A stretch of 64,000 nt of DNA from Litoreibacter meonggei (GTDB lineage: Bacteria > Pseudomonadota > Alphaproteobacteria > Rhodobacterales > Rhodobacteraceae): assembly GCF_003663885.1 (NCBI RefSeq), contig NZ_RCCE01000005.1, positions 248,001-312,000 of the forward strand, given 5' to 3'. Position numbers and translations under genes: made by a program. This document shows positions 8,751-17,552 of the stretch, piece by piece. The notes beneath the pieces were generated by a model. The model searched no databases and was not told the DNA's origin. It saw nothing but the letters and a program-made list of their open reading frames with translations. Every line of letters starts with the position of its first letter. The first letter of the stretch is position 1.

Positions 8751-9533
8751 ATGCTGACTGTGATTTCGCCCGCCAAGAAACTGGATATGTCCGCCGTGGA
8801 CGTCACCCCGACTCTGCCGGAGTTCCAGACACAGGCGAACGAGCTGGCCAATGTGGCACGCAAGCTGTCCGTCAATAATCTGCGCAAGCTGATGGACATC
8901 TCCGAAAACCTCGCGACGCTGAACCGCGACCGCTTCCGCGATTTCGCCGACGCCAGCACACCCGAGAACGCCAAAGCCGCGATGTATATCTTCGCAGGTG
9001 ACACCTACACGGGCCTTGAGGCCAAAAGCCTCGACCAAGACGAAATCACCTTCGCCCAAGACCAGCTGCGCATCCTGTCCGGCCTCTACGGCCTGCTGAA
9101 ACCACTCGACGCGATCCAGCCCTACCGGCTGGAAATGGGCAGCCGCCTGAAAACAAAACGCGGCAAATCGCTCTATGACTACTGGGGCAGCACCATCAGC
9201 GAGGCGCTGAACGCGCAGGCGAAAGACGTGCAAACCGATACGCTGATCAACTGCGCCAGTCAGGAATATTTCGGCGCGGTGAAGCCCGACGCGTTGACGC
9301 TGAATGTCGTCACCCCGCAATTCTACGAGGACAAGCCCGGCGGCCCAAAGATCGTCAGCTTCTTTGCCAAGCAGGCCCGTGGGGCCATGGCGCGGTTCAT
9401 CATCCAGAACCGCCTGACCAAGCCGGAGCAAATCCGCGACTTCGACACCGGCGGCTATGCCTACCAGCCGGATCAATCCACACCGGACCGCCCCGTCTTC
9501 CTACGCGCCGAAGCGCTTGCCAAGGCTTCCTAG
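8751..9533 (+). CDS. yaaA: peroxide stress protein YaaA
   Basis: The 260-residue protein begins MLTVISPAKKLD, the hallmark of the YaaA/UPF0246 family, and keeps MYIFAGDTYTGLEA, LSGLYGLLKPLDAIQPYRLEM, LINCASQEYF and the C-terminal FDTGGYAY. YaaA limits intracellular free iron and DNA damage during H2O2 stress in E. coli and has a DNA-binding fold. A clear AAAGGAGA ribosome site precedes the ATG. It lies 45 bases downstream of recQ, so a shared transcript is likely. Confidence 0.96.
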   Translation: MLTVISPAKKLDMSAVDVTPTLPEFQTQANELANVARKLSVNNLRKLMDISENLATLNRDRFRDFADASTPENAKAAMYIFAGDTYTGLEAKSLDQDEITFAQDQLRILSGLYGLLKPLDAIQPYRLEMGSRLKTKRGKSLYDYWGSTISEALNAQAKDVQTDTLINCASQEYFGAVKPDALTLNVVTPQFYEDKPGGPKIVSFFAKQARGAMARFIIQNRLTKPEQIRDFDTGGYAYQPDQSTPDRPVFLRAEALAKAS

Positions 9534-9662
9534 TTTGCCAGCAGGTGGCAACGCATCTTTTGCCAAACAGATAGAATCCGCTTAATCTGCCGCTAACCGT
9601 TACAACCTCCGCGAAAATATCAACGACGGGGTCGAAACAAAAGACGGGGCAGAGGACACCAG

Positions 9663-11147
9663 ATGAGCAATACAAGACGCGCATTCCTGCTCGGCACCGG
9701 CGCTTTGGCTGGCGCATATGCAACCCGCAAATATTACACCACGCCCGACCCGTCCGGTCGTCTGCTTGGTGGCGTCTCGAATGATCCGCTTGTCCTCAAT
9801 GACGCGTCCGAGTTGTCGCCGACGCGGGTGGCCAAGCATCTCACGCTCACTGACCGGTTTGAGACCCCGCAAATTGACGCGCTTAGGGCCGAGCTGACCG
9901 ATGCCAAACAAGCGGGCCGCCCTGTCATCGCCTCCGCCGCGCGGCATTCGATGGGCGGGCAAAGCATGGCCGTTGCTGGCACCACCATCACCATAGACCA
10001 CGACTGGCTGGAGATGGACAAAACCGCGCTCACCTATCGCTGCGGTGCTGGTACCCGCTGGTCCACCGTGATCGCCAAGCTGGACGCGGAAGGGTTCTCC
10101 CCCGCCGTCATGCAGTCCAACAACGACTTTGGCGTGGCCGCTACGTTTTCGGTCAACGCCCATGGCTGGCCAACGCCCTATTCCGGGATGGGGTCGACCG
10201 TCACCAGCCTTCGCATGATGCTGGCCGACGGGTCCTATATCAACTGCTCGCGCGACGAGAATGCCGACATCTTCTTCGCCGCAATGGGGGGCTACGGGCT
10301 GTTTGGCGTGATCACCGACATGACCGTCAAGATGGTGTCCAACTCCCGCCTGCAACCGACCTTTGAGAAGATGGACGCCGAGCTGTTCGGCCCCCGCTTC
10401 GTGCAAGCCGTCAAGGGGGGGACAGGCGTGCAGATGGCCTATGGTCGCCTCGATGTCAGCAAGGACCGTTTTTTCGAGCGGGCGATGATGATCACCTACC
10501 GCCCAACCCAGGACCAAAGCGACCTGCCCCCCGCCCCCGGATCGGGCTTTATGTCCAAAGCGGCGCGGTCGGTCTTCCGCGCACAGCTCGGCTCCGACAG
10601 CGCCAAGCATCGTCGCTGGTGGTTCGAGTCCGGCCTTGGGCCTTGGATCGGCGGCGGCGAGGTCACCCGCAACACGCTGTTGAACGAGCCGGTCATCACG
10701 CTGGATGACCGCGACGACACCCGCACCGACATCCTGCACGAATATTTCATCGCCCCCGACAAATTCGCAGGCTGGATACATGCCTGCCGCGAGGTGATCC
10801 CCTCAAGCTATCAGGAGCTGCTCAACATCACGCTGCGCTATGTCGCCCAGGACGGCGAAAGCTGGCTCAGCTACGCACCCGCCGACCGCATCGCCTGCGT
10901 GATGCTGTTCTCTCAGGAGAAGACCCATCGCGGTGAGGAGGACATGAAACGCATGACGCAGGAACTCATCGACCGCACGCTGGATCTGGGCGGCAGCTAC
11001 TACCTGCCCTACCGCCTTCATGCGCGCCAAGACCAGATCATCAAGGCCTATCCCGGCCTGCGCCCCTTCGTGGCCAAGAAACGCGCCATGGACCCCACCA
11101 ACCTGTTCCGCCACGCGATGTGGGACACCTACATGGCAAGGGGTTAA
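9663..11147 (+). CDS. Tat-exported FAD-linked oxidoreductase (aldonolactone oxidase-like)
   Basis: The 494-residue protein starts with a Tat-type signal (NTRRAFLLGTGALAGA, twin arginine then a hydrophobic stretch). An FAD-binding type 4 domain follows: PVIASAARHSMGGQSMAV near residue 85, YRCGAGTRWSTVIAKL, VAATFSVNAHGW and AAMGGYGLFGVITDMTVKM. A C-terminal segment ends LRPFVAKKRAMDPTNLF, as in aldonolactone and cytokinin oxidases, which contact the cofactor there. It should be a periplasmic flavoprotein oxidising an alcohol or lactone; the substrate is unknown. It heads a run with three unknown membrane proteins. Confidence 0.82.
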   Translation: MSNTRRAFLLGTGALAGAYATRKYYTTPDPSGRLLGGVSNDPLVLNDASELSPTRVAKHLTLTDRFETPQIDALRAELTDAKQAGRPVIASAARHSMGGQSMAVAGTTITIDHDWLEMDKTALTYRCGAGTRWSTVIAKLDAEGFSPAVMQSNNDFGVAATFSVNAHGWPTPYSGMGSTVTSLRMMLADGSYINCSRDENADIFFAAMGGYGLFGVITDMTVKMVSNSRLQPTFEKMDAELFGPRFVQAVKGGTGVQMAYGRLDVSKDRFFERAMMITYRPTQDQSDLPPAPGSGFMSKAARSVFRAQLGSDSAKHRRWWFESGLGPWIGGGEVTRNTLLNEPVITLDDRDDTRTDILHEYFIAPDKFAGWIHACREVIPSSYQELLNITLRYVAQDGESWLSYAPADRIACVMLFSQEKTHRGEEDMKRMTQELIDRTLDLGGSYYLPYRLHARQDQIIKAYPGLRPFVAKKRAMDPTNLFRHAMWDTYMARG

Positions 11148-11151
11148 CCCG

Positions 11152-11559
11152 ATGACCACATTGCGCCTGATCACACTCGGCTACTTCGTCTCGCTGCTCA
11201 TCGCGGCGTCGCTGAACTACCTGCCGATCCCCGGCATCATCGACGACCAAGGCTACGCCTTCGGCATCTTCGCGCTGGATGTGTTCGACGATCTGCTGCA
11301 CGTGGCCTCTGCCCTCTGGGCGCTGGCCGCCGCGCTGATCTCGCACCGCGCCAGCCGCATCTTCCTGACCTATTTCGGCGCGTTGTATTTCGCCGACGGC
11401 CTGCTCGGCCTCGCCACAGGTTCCGGCTTTCTGGACGCGGGCATCCTGATCTACGGCTTCTATGAATACCCCAGCTTCGCGATCAAGCTCGCCGCCAACA
11501 TCCCGCACCTGTTCTTAGGTGGCGTCGCCCTTGCCGCCGCCTATTTCGGCCGCAAATGA
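11152..11559 (+). CDS. small integral membrane protein, unknown
   Basis: This 135-residue protein starts four bases after the FAD oxidoreductase stop, at MTTLRLITLGYFVS. Four hydrophobic stretches are visible: residues 5-22, around 45-65 (DVFDDLLHVASALWALAAAL), around 70-95 and 110-132. I do not recognise the family. Position and overlap (its stop shares ATGA with the next start) tie it to the flavoprotein upstream and the membrane protein downstream, perhaps as an electron acceptor or anchor (inference). Confidence 0.7.
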   Translation: MTTLRLITLGYFVSLLIAASLNYLPIPGIIDDQGYAFGIFALDVFDDLLHVASALWALAAALISHRASRIFLTYFGALYFADGLLGLATGSGFLDAGILIYGFYEYPSFAIKLAANIPHLFLGGVALAAAYFGRK

Positions 11560-12611
11560 AGCGCCTGCTCAAATGGCTCGGGCTTGCCTTGCTAGCACTG
11601 GTCCTGCTGATCGCCACGCCCATCACCTACACCGAAACCATGTGCCGCGGTACACCGTTGGAGCAAGCCGAGGCGAAATACATAACCGACCCCGCATGGC
11701 AGCGGGCCGAGGCGCGGACCTACCTGACCTACCCCGAATGGCACATCGTCTACGCCTATGAAGGCTATGCCGAGGTGCTGAAACGCGCCGACCCGCATAA
11801 CTTTCCCTACACAACAGCCGTTACAGGCTTCTGGTCCTCGCTTTGCGCGTTGACCGAAAAAGCAGATGAGTTGGGCGAGGCAGGCACCGACGCCAAGCTG
11901 ACGATCTACACCATCGGTGCCAGCTTCACGCTGGAGATGCTGTTCAAGGCCGCCTACGAGGAAACCATCGGGCGCGTCGCCTCTTGGACCTCCGACACCT
12001 CGCCTCAAGACAAGGTCGAGATGGCGATGGCCGCCGACTACGCCACCTTCCTGCAGGAAATCCCGTGGTACAAATACGACTTCGACGCATGGTACGCCAA
12101 GCTCATGGCCGCCCCTACGGAAGGCATCCGATCCTATGAGCGCCGCGTCGCACTGGGCATCGAGTGGAAAGCCAAGGCCGCCTACGCGCGCCTCATCGCC
12201 AAGGCCGCAGGTGCGGTGGGCGTGGACGAGCTAATCATGCGCATTGCCATCCAAGGCGTCACACCCGACGATCTGACGGCCTATCCCGAGATCACCGTGA
12301 TCTCTAGCGAGGGCGGCACCATCATCGCCGAAGTCCCCCGCTACCGCACCTTCACCAAACTCGTCGAAAAGCTCCTCTTCGACTACAGTCAGGCCCGCAT
12401 CGTGGAAATCGCGGGCAATGACGACATCCTAATCAGCCTCGACGCCCGCGCAAATCCTGTCCTCCGTGACCATCTGAACGTGCTGTCCATTACCAATCGC
12501 GTTGGCTTTTACGAACGAACCCGCGTGCTGGTCGCCATGAAAGTCGACCAGTTGCACACGCTCACCCCCACATTGAAGCTGACCGGGCTGGAGCACATAT
12601 ATGACTACTAG
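11556..12611 (+). CDS. conserved membrane-anchored protein, unknown
   Basis: The 351-residue protein has one N-terminal membrane segment (LLKWLGLALLALVLLIATPI) and then a long soluble, probably periplasmic part with conserved-looking aromatic and acidic blocks: CRGTPLEQAEAKYI, RTYLTYPEWHIVYAYEGYAEVL and DVLSITNRVGFYERTRVLVA-like sequence near the end. I do not recognise a named family. It overlaps the previous gene by ATGA and is followed directly by the next start, so it belongs to the FAD oxidoreductase operon. Confidence 0.7.
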   Translation: MKRLLKWLGLALLALVLLIATPITYTETMCRGTPLEQAEAKYITDPAWQRAEARTYLTYPEWHIVYAYEGYAEVLKRADPHNFPYTTAVTGFWSSLCALTEKADELGEAGTDAKLTIYTIGASFTLEMLFKAAYEETIGRVASWTSDTSPQDKVEMAMAADYATFLQEIPWYKYDFDAWYAKLMAAPTEGIRSYERRVALGIEWKAKAAYARLIAKAAGAVGVDELIMRIAIQGVTPDDLTAYPEITVISSEGGTIIAEVPRYRTFTKLVEKLLFDYSQARIVEIAGNDDILISLDARANPVLRDHLNVLSITNRVGFYERTRVLVAMKVDQLHTLTPTLKLTGLEHIYDY

Positions 12612-12872
12612 ATGCGCCCGATCCTGATCATATGCACCATCGTTGCCGCGTGGGTCGCCTTGGCACTTGGTGCCATGCTCACCGGCACAATCGCCACGGC
12701 GGCGGTCCCCAAAGGCACCCGCATCCCCGCAAATGTCGCAATCATCGGCACCGCCCCCGGCTTGCTCATTCTGCGCAGCGATGATCCGGACTACGTGAGC
12801 AAACTATATAAAGCAGGCGCGGCCTTCGTGCTGCCTGCCCGCCGCAAGACCTGCCTCGACCTGCAACGCTGA
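12612..12872 (+). CDS. small membrane protein, unknown
   Basis: An 86-residue protein whose ATG directly follows the TAG of the previous gene. It has one hydrophobic segment at residues 3-30 (ILIICTIVAAWVALALGAML) and a short tail with GTAPGLLILRSDDPDYVSKLYKAGAA-like sequence, ending in a basic stretch with one cysteine. No family recognised. The tight spacing suggests it is the last gene of the flavoprotein operon. Confidence 0.6.
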   Translation: MRPILIICTIVAAWVALALGAMLTGTIATAAVPKGTRIPANVAIIGTAPGLLILRSDDPDYVSKLYKAGAAFVLPARRKTCLDLQR

Positions 12873-12923
12873 AGACGCAGGGACACGCCCTATCTCCATT
12901 TGGTCAAAAATACTCAAATTCCA

Positions 12924-13544
12924 TCAGCAGCCGAACAACCCGCAATCTCGGTATTTCAGAACCGCCTCAAAGGTCTTCGGCAAAGTGCCGGACGGCTGAA
13001 GAATCTCCACCGTCGGCACGACAAGTTCCACCACGGTCCCGTCCTCGGAAATTGTCCCGTTAGAGCTTTCCACTTCCAGCGCACGCAAGCGCATCACAAT
13101 CTCCGAGCCCTCAAGTCCGCCGGTGATCATTCCGAACATCGGATTGTCAGCTGACAATTCCGCCGGCTTGCCCTCGATATTCTCAAAATCCAGCGGAAGG
13201 CTGATCTTCAACCGCTCGTCATCCAAACGCACGAACACCATCTCGCCAAGAAACGGGTCTTCTTTTTTCGCCGCATCGGCTTGCTCGATCGCCTCGTCGA
13301 TGGTCATCGTATCTCGGGATTTGCACGACACGCTTTCCGGCGTCTCGATCTTCTCTGCCTCGGGTGGGCATAGCCCGGCACCCTGCTCGCCCGTCATCTG
13401 CATCATATCGAACAACTGCCGCCCCAGAACCATGGTTGTGTCGGCGGTGATCACCTCATCCTCGCCAATGGTGACATCGGATTCGACGTCCAGACACGCG
13501 GCCAAGGGCAGCATCAGAATCAGGGCAAGTCTACGCAATAACAT
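12924..13544 (-). CDS. lipoprotein, unknown function
   Basis: The 206-residue protein begins MLLRRLALILMLPLAACLD, a lipoprotein signal with lipobox LAAC, so it should be lipid-anchored at the cell envelope. The mature part repeats acidic beta-strand-like blocks (VTIGEDEVITADTTMVLG, SGTISEDGTVVELVVPTVEI-like) and contains three further cysteines, two of them in the C-terminal CGLFGC. I do not recognise a function. ATG 13544 follows a GGAG site; the longer open frame upstream has no lipoprotein logic. Confidence 0.72.
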   Translation of the reverse strand: MLLRRLALILMLPLAACLDVESDVTIGEDEVITADTTMVLGRQLFDMMQMTGEQGAGLCPPEAEKIETPESVSCKSRDTMTIDEAIEQADAAKKEDPFLGEMVFVRLDDERLKISLPLDFENIEGKPAELSADNPMFGMITGGLEGSEIVMRLRALEVESSNGTISEDGTVVELVVPTVEILQPSGTLPKTFEAVLKYRDCGLFGC

Positions 13545-13712
13545 CGGCTGGTCTCCATTAGGGTCCGGCAGATAATGCCCGCGATAGGCGCGCATGAAAA
13601 GCGGCAGGCCCCAGATCGCCGTGAAAAAGCTTTGTGCATCGCCGGCGTAGCCCTAGAGTACTCTCAATTGGAAAATTTTATTTACCTTCTCCCCAATTTT
13701 GGGAAACTATAA

Positions 13713-14447
13713 ATGCTTGTTTCTAAAGTATTATCTGAGCGCGGCACGGAAGCCCTCATGCAAGAACGAGTCGCCGACTATGAACAGCGTGCCCTCGGCT
13801 ACCTGAAAACCACATTCCCCCTGCATCACCAGTTGCACGGCAACGATACGGAATTGGCACTTGTTCGCGCAACCTACCAAACGGCGCGACGGCGCGGCAT
13901 CAAACGCATACGCGATCATCTGCAATATCTGGGCCTGACCGTCTATCTCGGCGCCGGTTTCGAGCGCAATCCATTGCATCTTCATCCCGTCAGGCGGGCG
14001 GGTTGGCTGGCGCCTGACGGGACCGCCCATCGGATATCGAACTTTGACATGCTGTTCGCATGGGCAGAACGCTGGCAGGAACTCACCGCGCTGGACTGCG
14101 AAGAATGGCCGTCGCAAAGCCTCTATGACGAGGTGTTGCGCCTTGGCGCGTGGCCGGACGAGCGTGCCGTATACGAAGCCCTCTGCACGATCTGGCCCAA
14201 TCGCACGATGGCGGTGCCTCAACCCGATTTGCTGGATTTCATCCGCGAAACCCAGGCCTTCGCCCAATCCATGGCTCTGCCGCAGGAAGAAACAATCTTG
14301 TGGATCACGGCGGCACTCCAATTGGGCAGTCGTTTTGCGCAAGACCCGCGTTATCAACCGCTCGCTGCGAAGCTGCACCCGAACAGCAATGCCCCGCGAC
14401 CAACCGCCAAGAGTATCATGGCTGATCTGAAGGCTGCATCCACATGA
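13713..14447 (+). CDS. type VI secretion cargo-associated protein (RxxFP / LGxGFxxxP family)
   Basis: The 244-residue protein has a pattern I know from genes that accompany VgrG and DUF4123 genes: a helical start (QERVADYEQRALGYLKTTFP), then TARRRGIKRIRDHLQYLGL and VYLGAGFERNP at residues 58-87. In that family the motif reads RxHFP...ARxYGxxxxRDxxxxxxLxxxLGxxFxxxP. Its biochemical role is not established; a chaperone or loading role is inferred. Its ATG has no clear ribosome site and follows an AT-rich stretch. Its stop overlaps the effector start by four bases. First gene of a four-gene cassette. Confidence 0.65.
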   Translation: MLVSKVLSERGTEALMQERVADYEQRALGYLKTTFPLHHQLHGNDTELALVRATYQTARRRGIKRIRDHLQYLGLTVYLGAGFERNPLHLHPVRRAGWLAPDGTAHRISNFDMLFAWAERWQELTALDCEEWPSQSLYDEVLRLGAWPDERAVYEALCTIWPNRTMAVPQPDLLDFIRETQAFAQSMALPQEETILWITAALQLGSRFAQDPRYQPLAAKLHPNSNAPRPTAKSIMADLKAAST

Positions 14448-15952
14448 CCAATCCCGCAGATGCACAAGCCACGGCGCAAGCCACCGGGGAGGGCGAAGTT
14501 GAAAGCGCCGCGATCTCCTGCCCCGCCCCTTGCGTTGTCACAGTTGTCACACGCGCAGGCGAAGTGCCCGTCGAAGGCGTTTACGTCGAGGGCGACGGCG
14601 CACGCATCGGCGTAACCAACAGCAACGGGCTCGCCATGGGGATGGTTTCAACCTGTGACGGCACGACAACCATAAAGGTGATCTATGAGAACGCCGACGC
14701 TCGGGTGAAAAGCGAGGAGGCCACGTTGGAGGTCACCGGCCTGACCCTGCCGCTCACCAGTGCCACCGGCGGGCAGGCCCGCAACTTCATCGCCAAGGTG
14801 CAGGACGTGTTCGGCTCCGGCGATGGCGGCTTCCCCGGCGACAAGGATTTCGAGGACACCTATGACGGCGCAGCGCAGGTATCCGTGGTCGCAGGCACCC
14901 TGCATGTGACGATCAAGCTGGCCACGATCTCGCTGGTCGTGCCCTACCGAAATCAAAACGATTCCGCCGAAACCATCAGCAACGTGGCGCAGCGCGGCGC
15001 AATTCTGTGTATGCCAACCTCGGGCGAGATGCAGGGCCAGTACTGGGGCATCGAGAAGGTCACAGCCGCCACCACCACGACACCTGAAACGCGTGCCGAC
15101 ATCACCCGCTACGACATCATGATGGAGGCTTATAACCGCAACACCAACGGCTTCCGGCTAGGCGTTTTCCCGCGCCACTGGCAGAACTGGGACAACCTGC
15201 GCGCGGCGGTCCGAACGCTCGTCGATGCCTCGCACCCCAATACTTACTCCGTTGGCAGCGGCCCCGCAGGCGGCAACGTTGAAACAATTCCCAGCGCCTA
15301 CGCGGACGGGCTGACGGAACTTTTGGGCAAAGGCGTGCCGACTGTGACCTCCACTTACGCGACAGACGGCCATGTGATGATCGTCACTGGCGCGGTGGTG
15401 AAACATGACGACGAGTCCGAATGGCTGATCCTGAACGACCCGAACGGCACGTTGTCCAGCACCGACTCGATCTATGGTGATCTGGACGTCCAGAACCCTG
15501 TTGGCGCGCGCGGCACCTCTACGGCGGCAGTGATAAACAGCGCGCCAGATGTGCGCGCGGTGCAGGAGGTCCTGACACGGACCGGCCACTACACGGGGCC
15601 GACCAACGGCGTCATAAACGAGGCAGACCCCAACGATCCCACCATCGCCGCCATTCGCGCCTTCCAAGGCCGCAATGGCGACGGGCGCGTCGATCCCGGC
15701 GGCGGCGCAGAACGGCGGATGAACGCCCAGATCGACCGCGGTACCAGCTCTAAATACTCGAATGTCGAGAATGAGCGGAACGGTGCAAATGGTGACCGCG
15801 GGCGTCATGTCTACTATAATGGCGGAACCGAAGGCGCGCGCGCAGGTCAGTTCAGGCTCAAAGGCCAGCCGTGGAGCTGCGTCGTGGAGCCTGACACAGA
15901 TCTGACCACCACCGAGATTGCCGACCGCCTGAACACAGGAACACGCCGATGA
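14444..15952 (+). CDS. putative type VI effector: Ig/TTR-like domain, C39-like cysteine peptidase, peptidoglycan-binding-like domain
   Basis: The 502-residue protein has no signal peptide. Residues 26-110 look like a carboxypeptidase-regulatory/Ig-type beta domain (VVTVVTRAGEVPVEGVYVEG). Residues 160-345 resemble C39-like peptidases: VVPYRNQND, then CMPTSGEM with candidate nucleophile Cys189, GHVMIVTG with His310, and LNDPNGT with Asp332. Residues 369-425 resemble a peptidoglycan-binding repeat (DVRAVQEVLTRTGHYTGPTNG). Together this suggests an enzyme cleaving peptide or amide bonds in the cell wall of a target cell. The effector role is inferred from the DUF4123 gene two genes downstream and the exported protein between them. 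Starts and stops overlap at both ends (ATGA). Confidence 0.62.
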   Translation: MTNPADAQATAQATGEGEVESAAISCPAPCVVTVVTRAGEVPVEGVYVEGDGARIGVTNSNGLAMGMVSTCDGTTTIKVIYENADARVKSEEATLEVTGLTLPLTSATGGQARNFIAKVQDVFGSGDGGFPGDKDFEDTYDGAAQVSVVAGTLHVTIKLATISLVVPYRNQNDSAETISNVAQRGAILCMPTSGEMQGQYWGIEKVTAATTTTPETRADITRYDIMMEAYNRNTNGFRLGVFPRHWQNWDNLRAAVRTLVDASHPNTYSVGSGPAGGNVETIPSAYADGLTELLGKGVPTVTSTYATDGHVMIVTGAVVKHDDESEWLILNDPNGTLSSTDSIYGDLDVQNPVGARGTSTAAVINSAPDVRAVQEVLTRTGHYTGPTNGVINEADPNDPTIAAIRAFQGRNGDGRVDPGGGAERRMNAQIDRGTSSKYSNVENERNGANGDRGRHVYYNGGTEGARAGQFRLKGQPWSCVVEPDTDLTTTEIADRLNTGTRR

Positions 15953-16713
15953 AAAAGTCACTGATCCTTTGCGCCACACTGGCAAGCCCCGCCATTGCGG
16001 GTGATGCAACATGGAGCGCCTGCGACGGTGCCTGCACGGTGACCCAAGACGCACAGGGGGCGACGGTCGCCTTTCAAAGCGGGGCCAAAACTACCCTTCC
16101 GGATCTGCTGTTCGCGCATGGTCAAAAGCCAACCGAGTGCCTGAACACAGCGCTGGCCTTCACCAATGCTGACGGCACTATGGTGCAACTGTTCAACCTG
16201 GATCCCGAGGCAGAAACGCTGACGCCCGCCAAACAGCTAGAGATGGAAGACGTCACGGTCTTCCCGGACTCCGCTTACCTGTCTTGCGACGGCAAACGGC
16301 TGATTGCGCAGGATGTGTATGGCAACGGTGGAGAGGTCATCTTGTCCACCTATGAAGGCACGTTCATCGCGCCCTCGGTTGACGAGACCAATTGGCTTAC
16401 TACCGCCGCTGGGGGCCGCTACGGGGTGGAGGTCGTGCTCTCCGACACATTCAACGGCTACCGCGTCGTGGATTTCGAGACCGGCACGGAAGCCAAGTTT
16501 GAAGCGCTCCACGAGATTGACCAACCGGTGTTCGGGGAACACGGCGAATTTGCCCTCATCCGCCATTCCGTCACGCCAGTTGTCACTGACATCTACCGCC
16601 TAGCCGACGGGGCGCTCCTCCTGTCCCTCGACGAGGCAATGCCCGGCGGGCAGGCCTTTATGGTCGATGACGCGGGCAAGTTGGTCACCATGCCAGACCC
16701 TGCACAAAAATGA
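15949..16713 (+). CDS. periplasmic protein, candidate immunity protein
   Basis: The 254-residue protein has a Sec signal peptide (MKKSLILCATLASPAIAG) and a mature part rich in beta-strand-like segments (AKFEALHEIDQPVFGEHGEF, DIYRLADGALLLSLDEAMPG), perhaps a propeller-like fold. I recognise no family. It lies between a wall-degrading effector candidate and a DUF4123 adaptor and overlaps both by four bases. An exported partner in that place is the usual immunity protein for a periplasm-acting type VI effector; this is inference from order and export only. It has four cysteines, enough for two disulfides. Confidence 0.6.
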   Translation: MKKSLILCATLASPAIAGDATWSACDGACTVTQDAQGATVAFQSGAKTTLPDLLFAHGQKPTECLNTALAFTNADGTMVQLFNLDPEAETLTPAKQLEMEDVTVFPDSAYLSCDGKRLIAQDVYGNGGEVILSTYEGTFIAPSVDETNWLTTAAGGRYGVEVVLSDTFNGYRVVDFETGTEAKFEALHEIDQPVFGEHGEFALIRHSVTPVVTDIYRLADGALLLSLDEAMPGGQAFMVDDAGKLVTMPDPAQK

Positions 16714-17552
16714 GGAATGCATCGGTTTTCGTCTTCCAGTTGGATTGCGAGAAAGATGGACTAACCTATCACCGGATGGCCGTCGCAAGCGGCCCAAGCC
16801 AAACACCCGCACAAAACGCTGCCGAGGCTTTATGTCAAAGCCTTGGCCAGACCGTAACAGGCGCAACCGCGACACCGCTGAACAAGGCAGGGCTGTCCGC
16901 CGCCCGTGAAATGGCCACAACGCTTACCGAAGACACAAATGCAGCGCTTGGACCGGACTACTTTGCACGGGTAGAGGATTGTGACAGCACCCGCCCGTTT
17001 GCGGCCAGAACGCTAGAGATGTCCCCGCTTGACGGCAGCACCGACGACATTGTCCCGGAGGAGTTCACCCCTTTCCTGTTCGACGACGCTGGAACCTACG
17101 CGCTGCTGGATGGGGCGTTGATTATGGGATTGCCGGAACGGCTGGAAGCCTCCGGCCTGCCCTTCGCCTGCCTCTATGACGGTGACGCTGCCGAAGAATT
17201 CGCCGACAGCGCGCCCTATATCGTACAACTCGCCCCCGATGCGACGCTAACGCGGGCGCTGTTCTCGAAGTTCAAAAAAGACGGCATCCAACGCGGGTTT
17301 TGGGCGGACGAGGCGGGTATCATCGTGCAAAGCCCCGCCAGCCTGCGCGCCCTACGGCGCCACTTCCGGCGCTTCACATATCTTGAGGGTGAACACGGGA
17401 AACGCGTGTTCTTCCGCTTCTACGCGCCAGTAACCCTACGGGCCCTGATCGCGAATATGGAGCCGGAAGACCTTGCCGATTTTGGCAAAGGGATCACGCG
17501 GTTTGTCTGCCCCGGCAAACCTGCCGGGGCGTTTATCTTAGAACGCTCTTAA
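16710..17552 (+). CDS. DUF4123 domain protein, type VI effector adaptor/chaperone
   Basis: The 280-residue protein has the DUF4123 signature from about residue 128 to 250: YALLDGALIMGL, LPFACLYDGDAAEEFADSAP then YIVQL, RGFWADEAGIIVQSPASLRAL, RRHFRRFTYL and VFFRFYAPVTLRALI. DUF4123 proteins (Tap/TEC) load a cognate effector onto VgrG in type VI secretion. The first 127 residues are an extension I do not recognise; DUF4123 usually begins near the N-terminus. It overlaps the immunity candidate by ATGA and shares its stop region with convergent typA. No vgrG is in the window, so the spike partner must lie elsewhere. Confidence 0.82.
   Translation: MRNASVFVFQLDCEKDGLTYHRMAVASGPSQTPAQNAAEALCQSLGQTVTGATATPLNKAGLSAAREMATTLTEDTNAALGPDYFARVEDCDSTRPFAARTLEMSPLDGSTDDIVPEEFTPFLFDDAGTYALLDGALIMGLPERLEASGLPFACLYDGDAAEEFADSAPYIVQLAPDATLTRALFSKFKKDGIQRGFWADEAGIIVQSPASLRALRRHFRRFTYLEGEHGKRVFFRFYAPVTLRALIANMEPEDLADFGKGITRFVCPGKPAGAFILERS

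Noticed and set aside
9600-10781. 393-codon minus-strand frame
   Set aside because: Antisense to the FAD oxidoreductase; no domain or ribosome site.
13713-17552. Reading the cassette as a bacteriocin processing or ABC export locus because of the C39-like domain
   Set aside because: No ABC transporter and no leader-peptide substrate gene are present; the DUF4123 protein and the wall-binding-like module favour type VI cargo.
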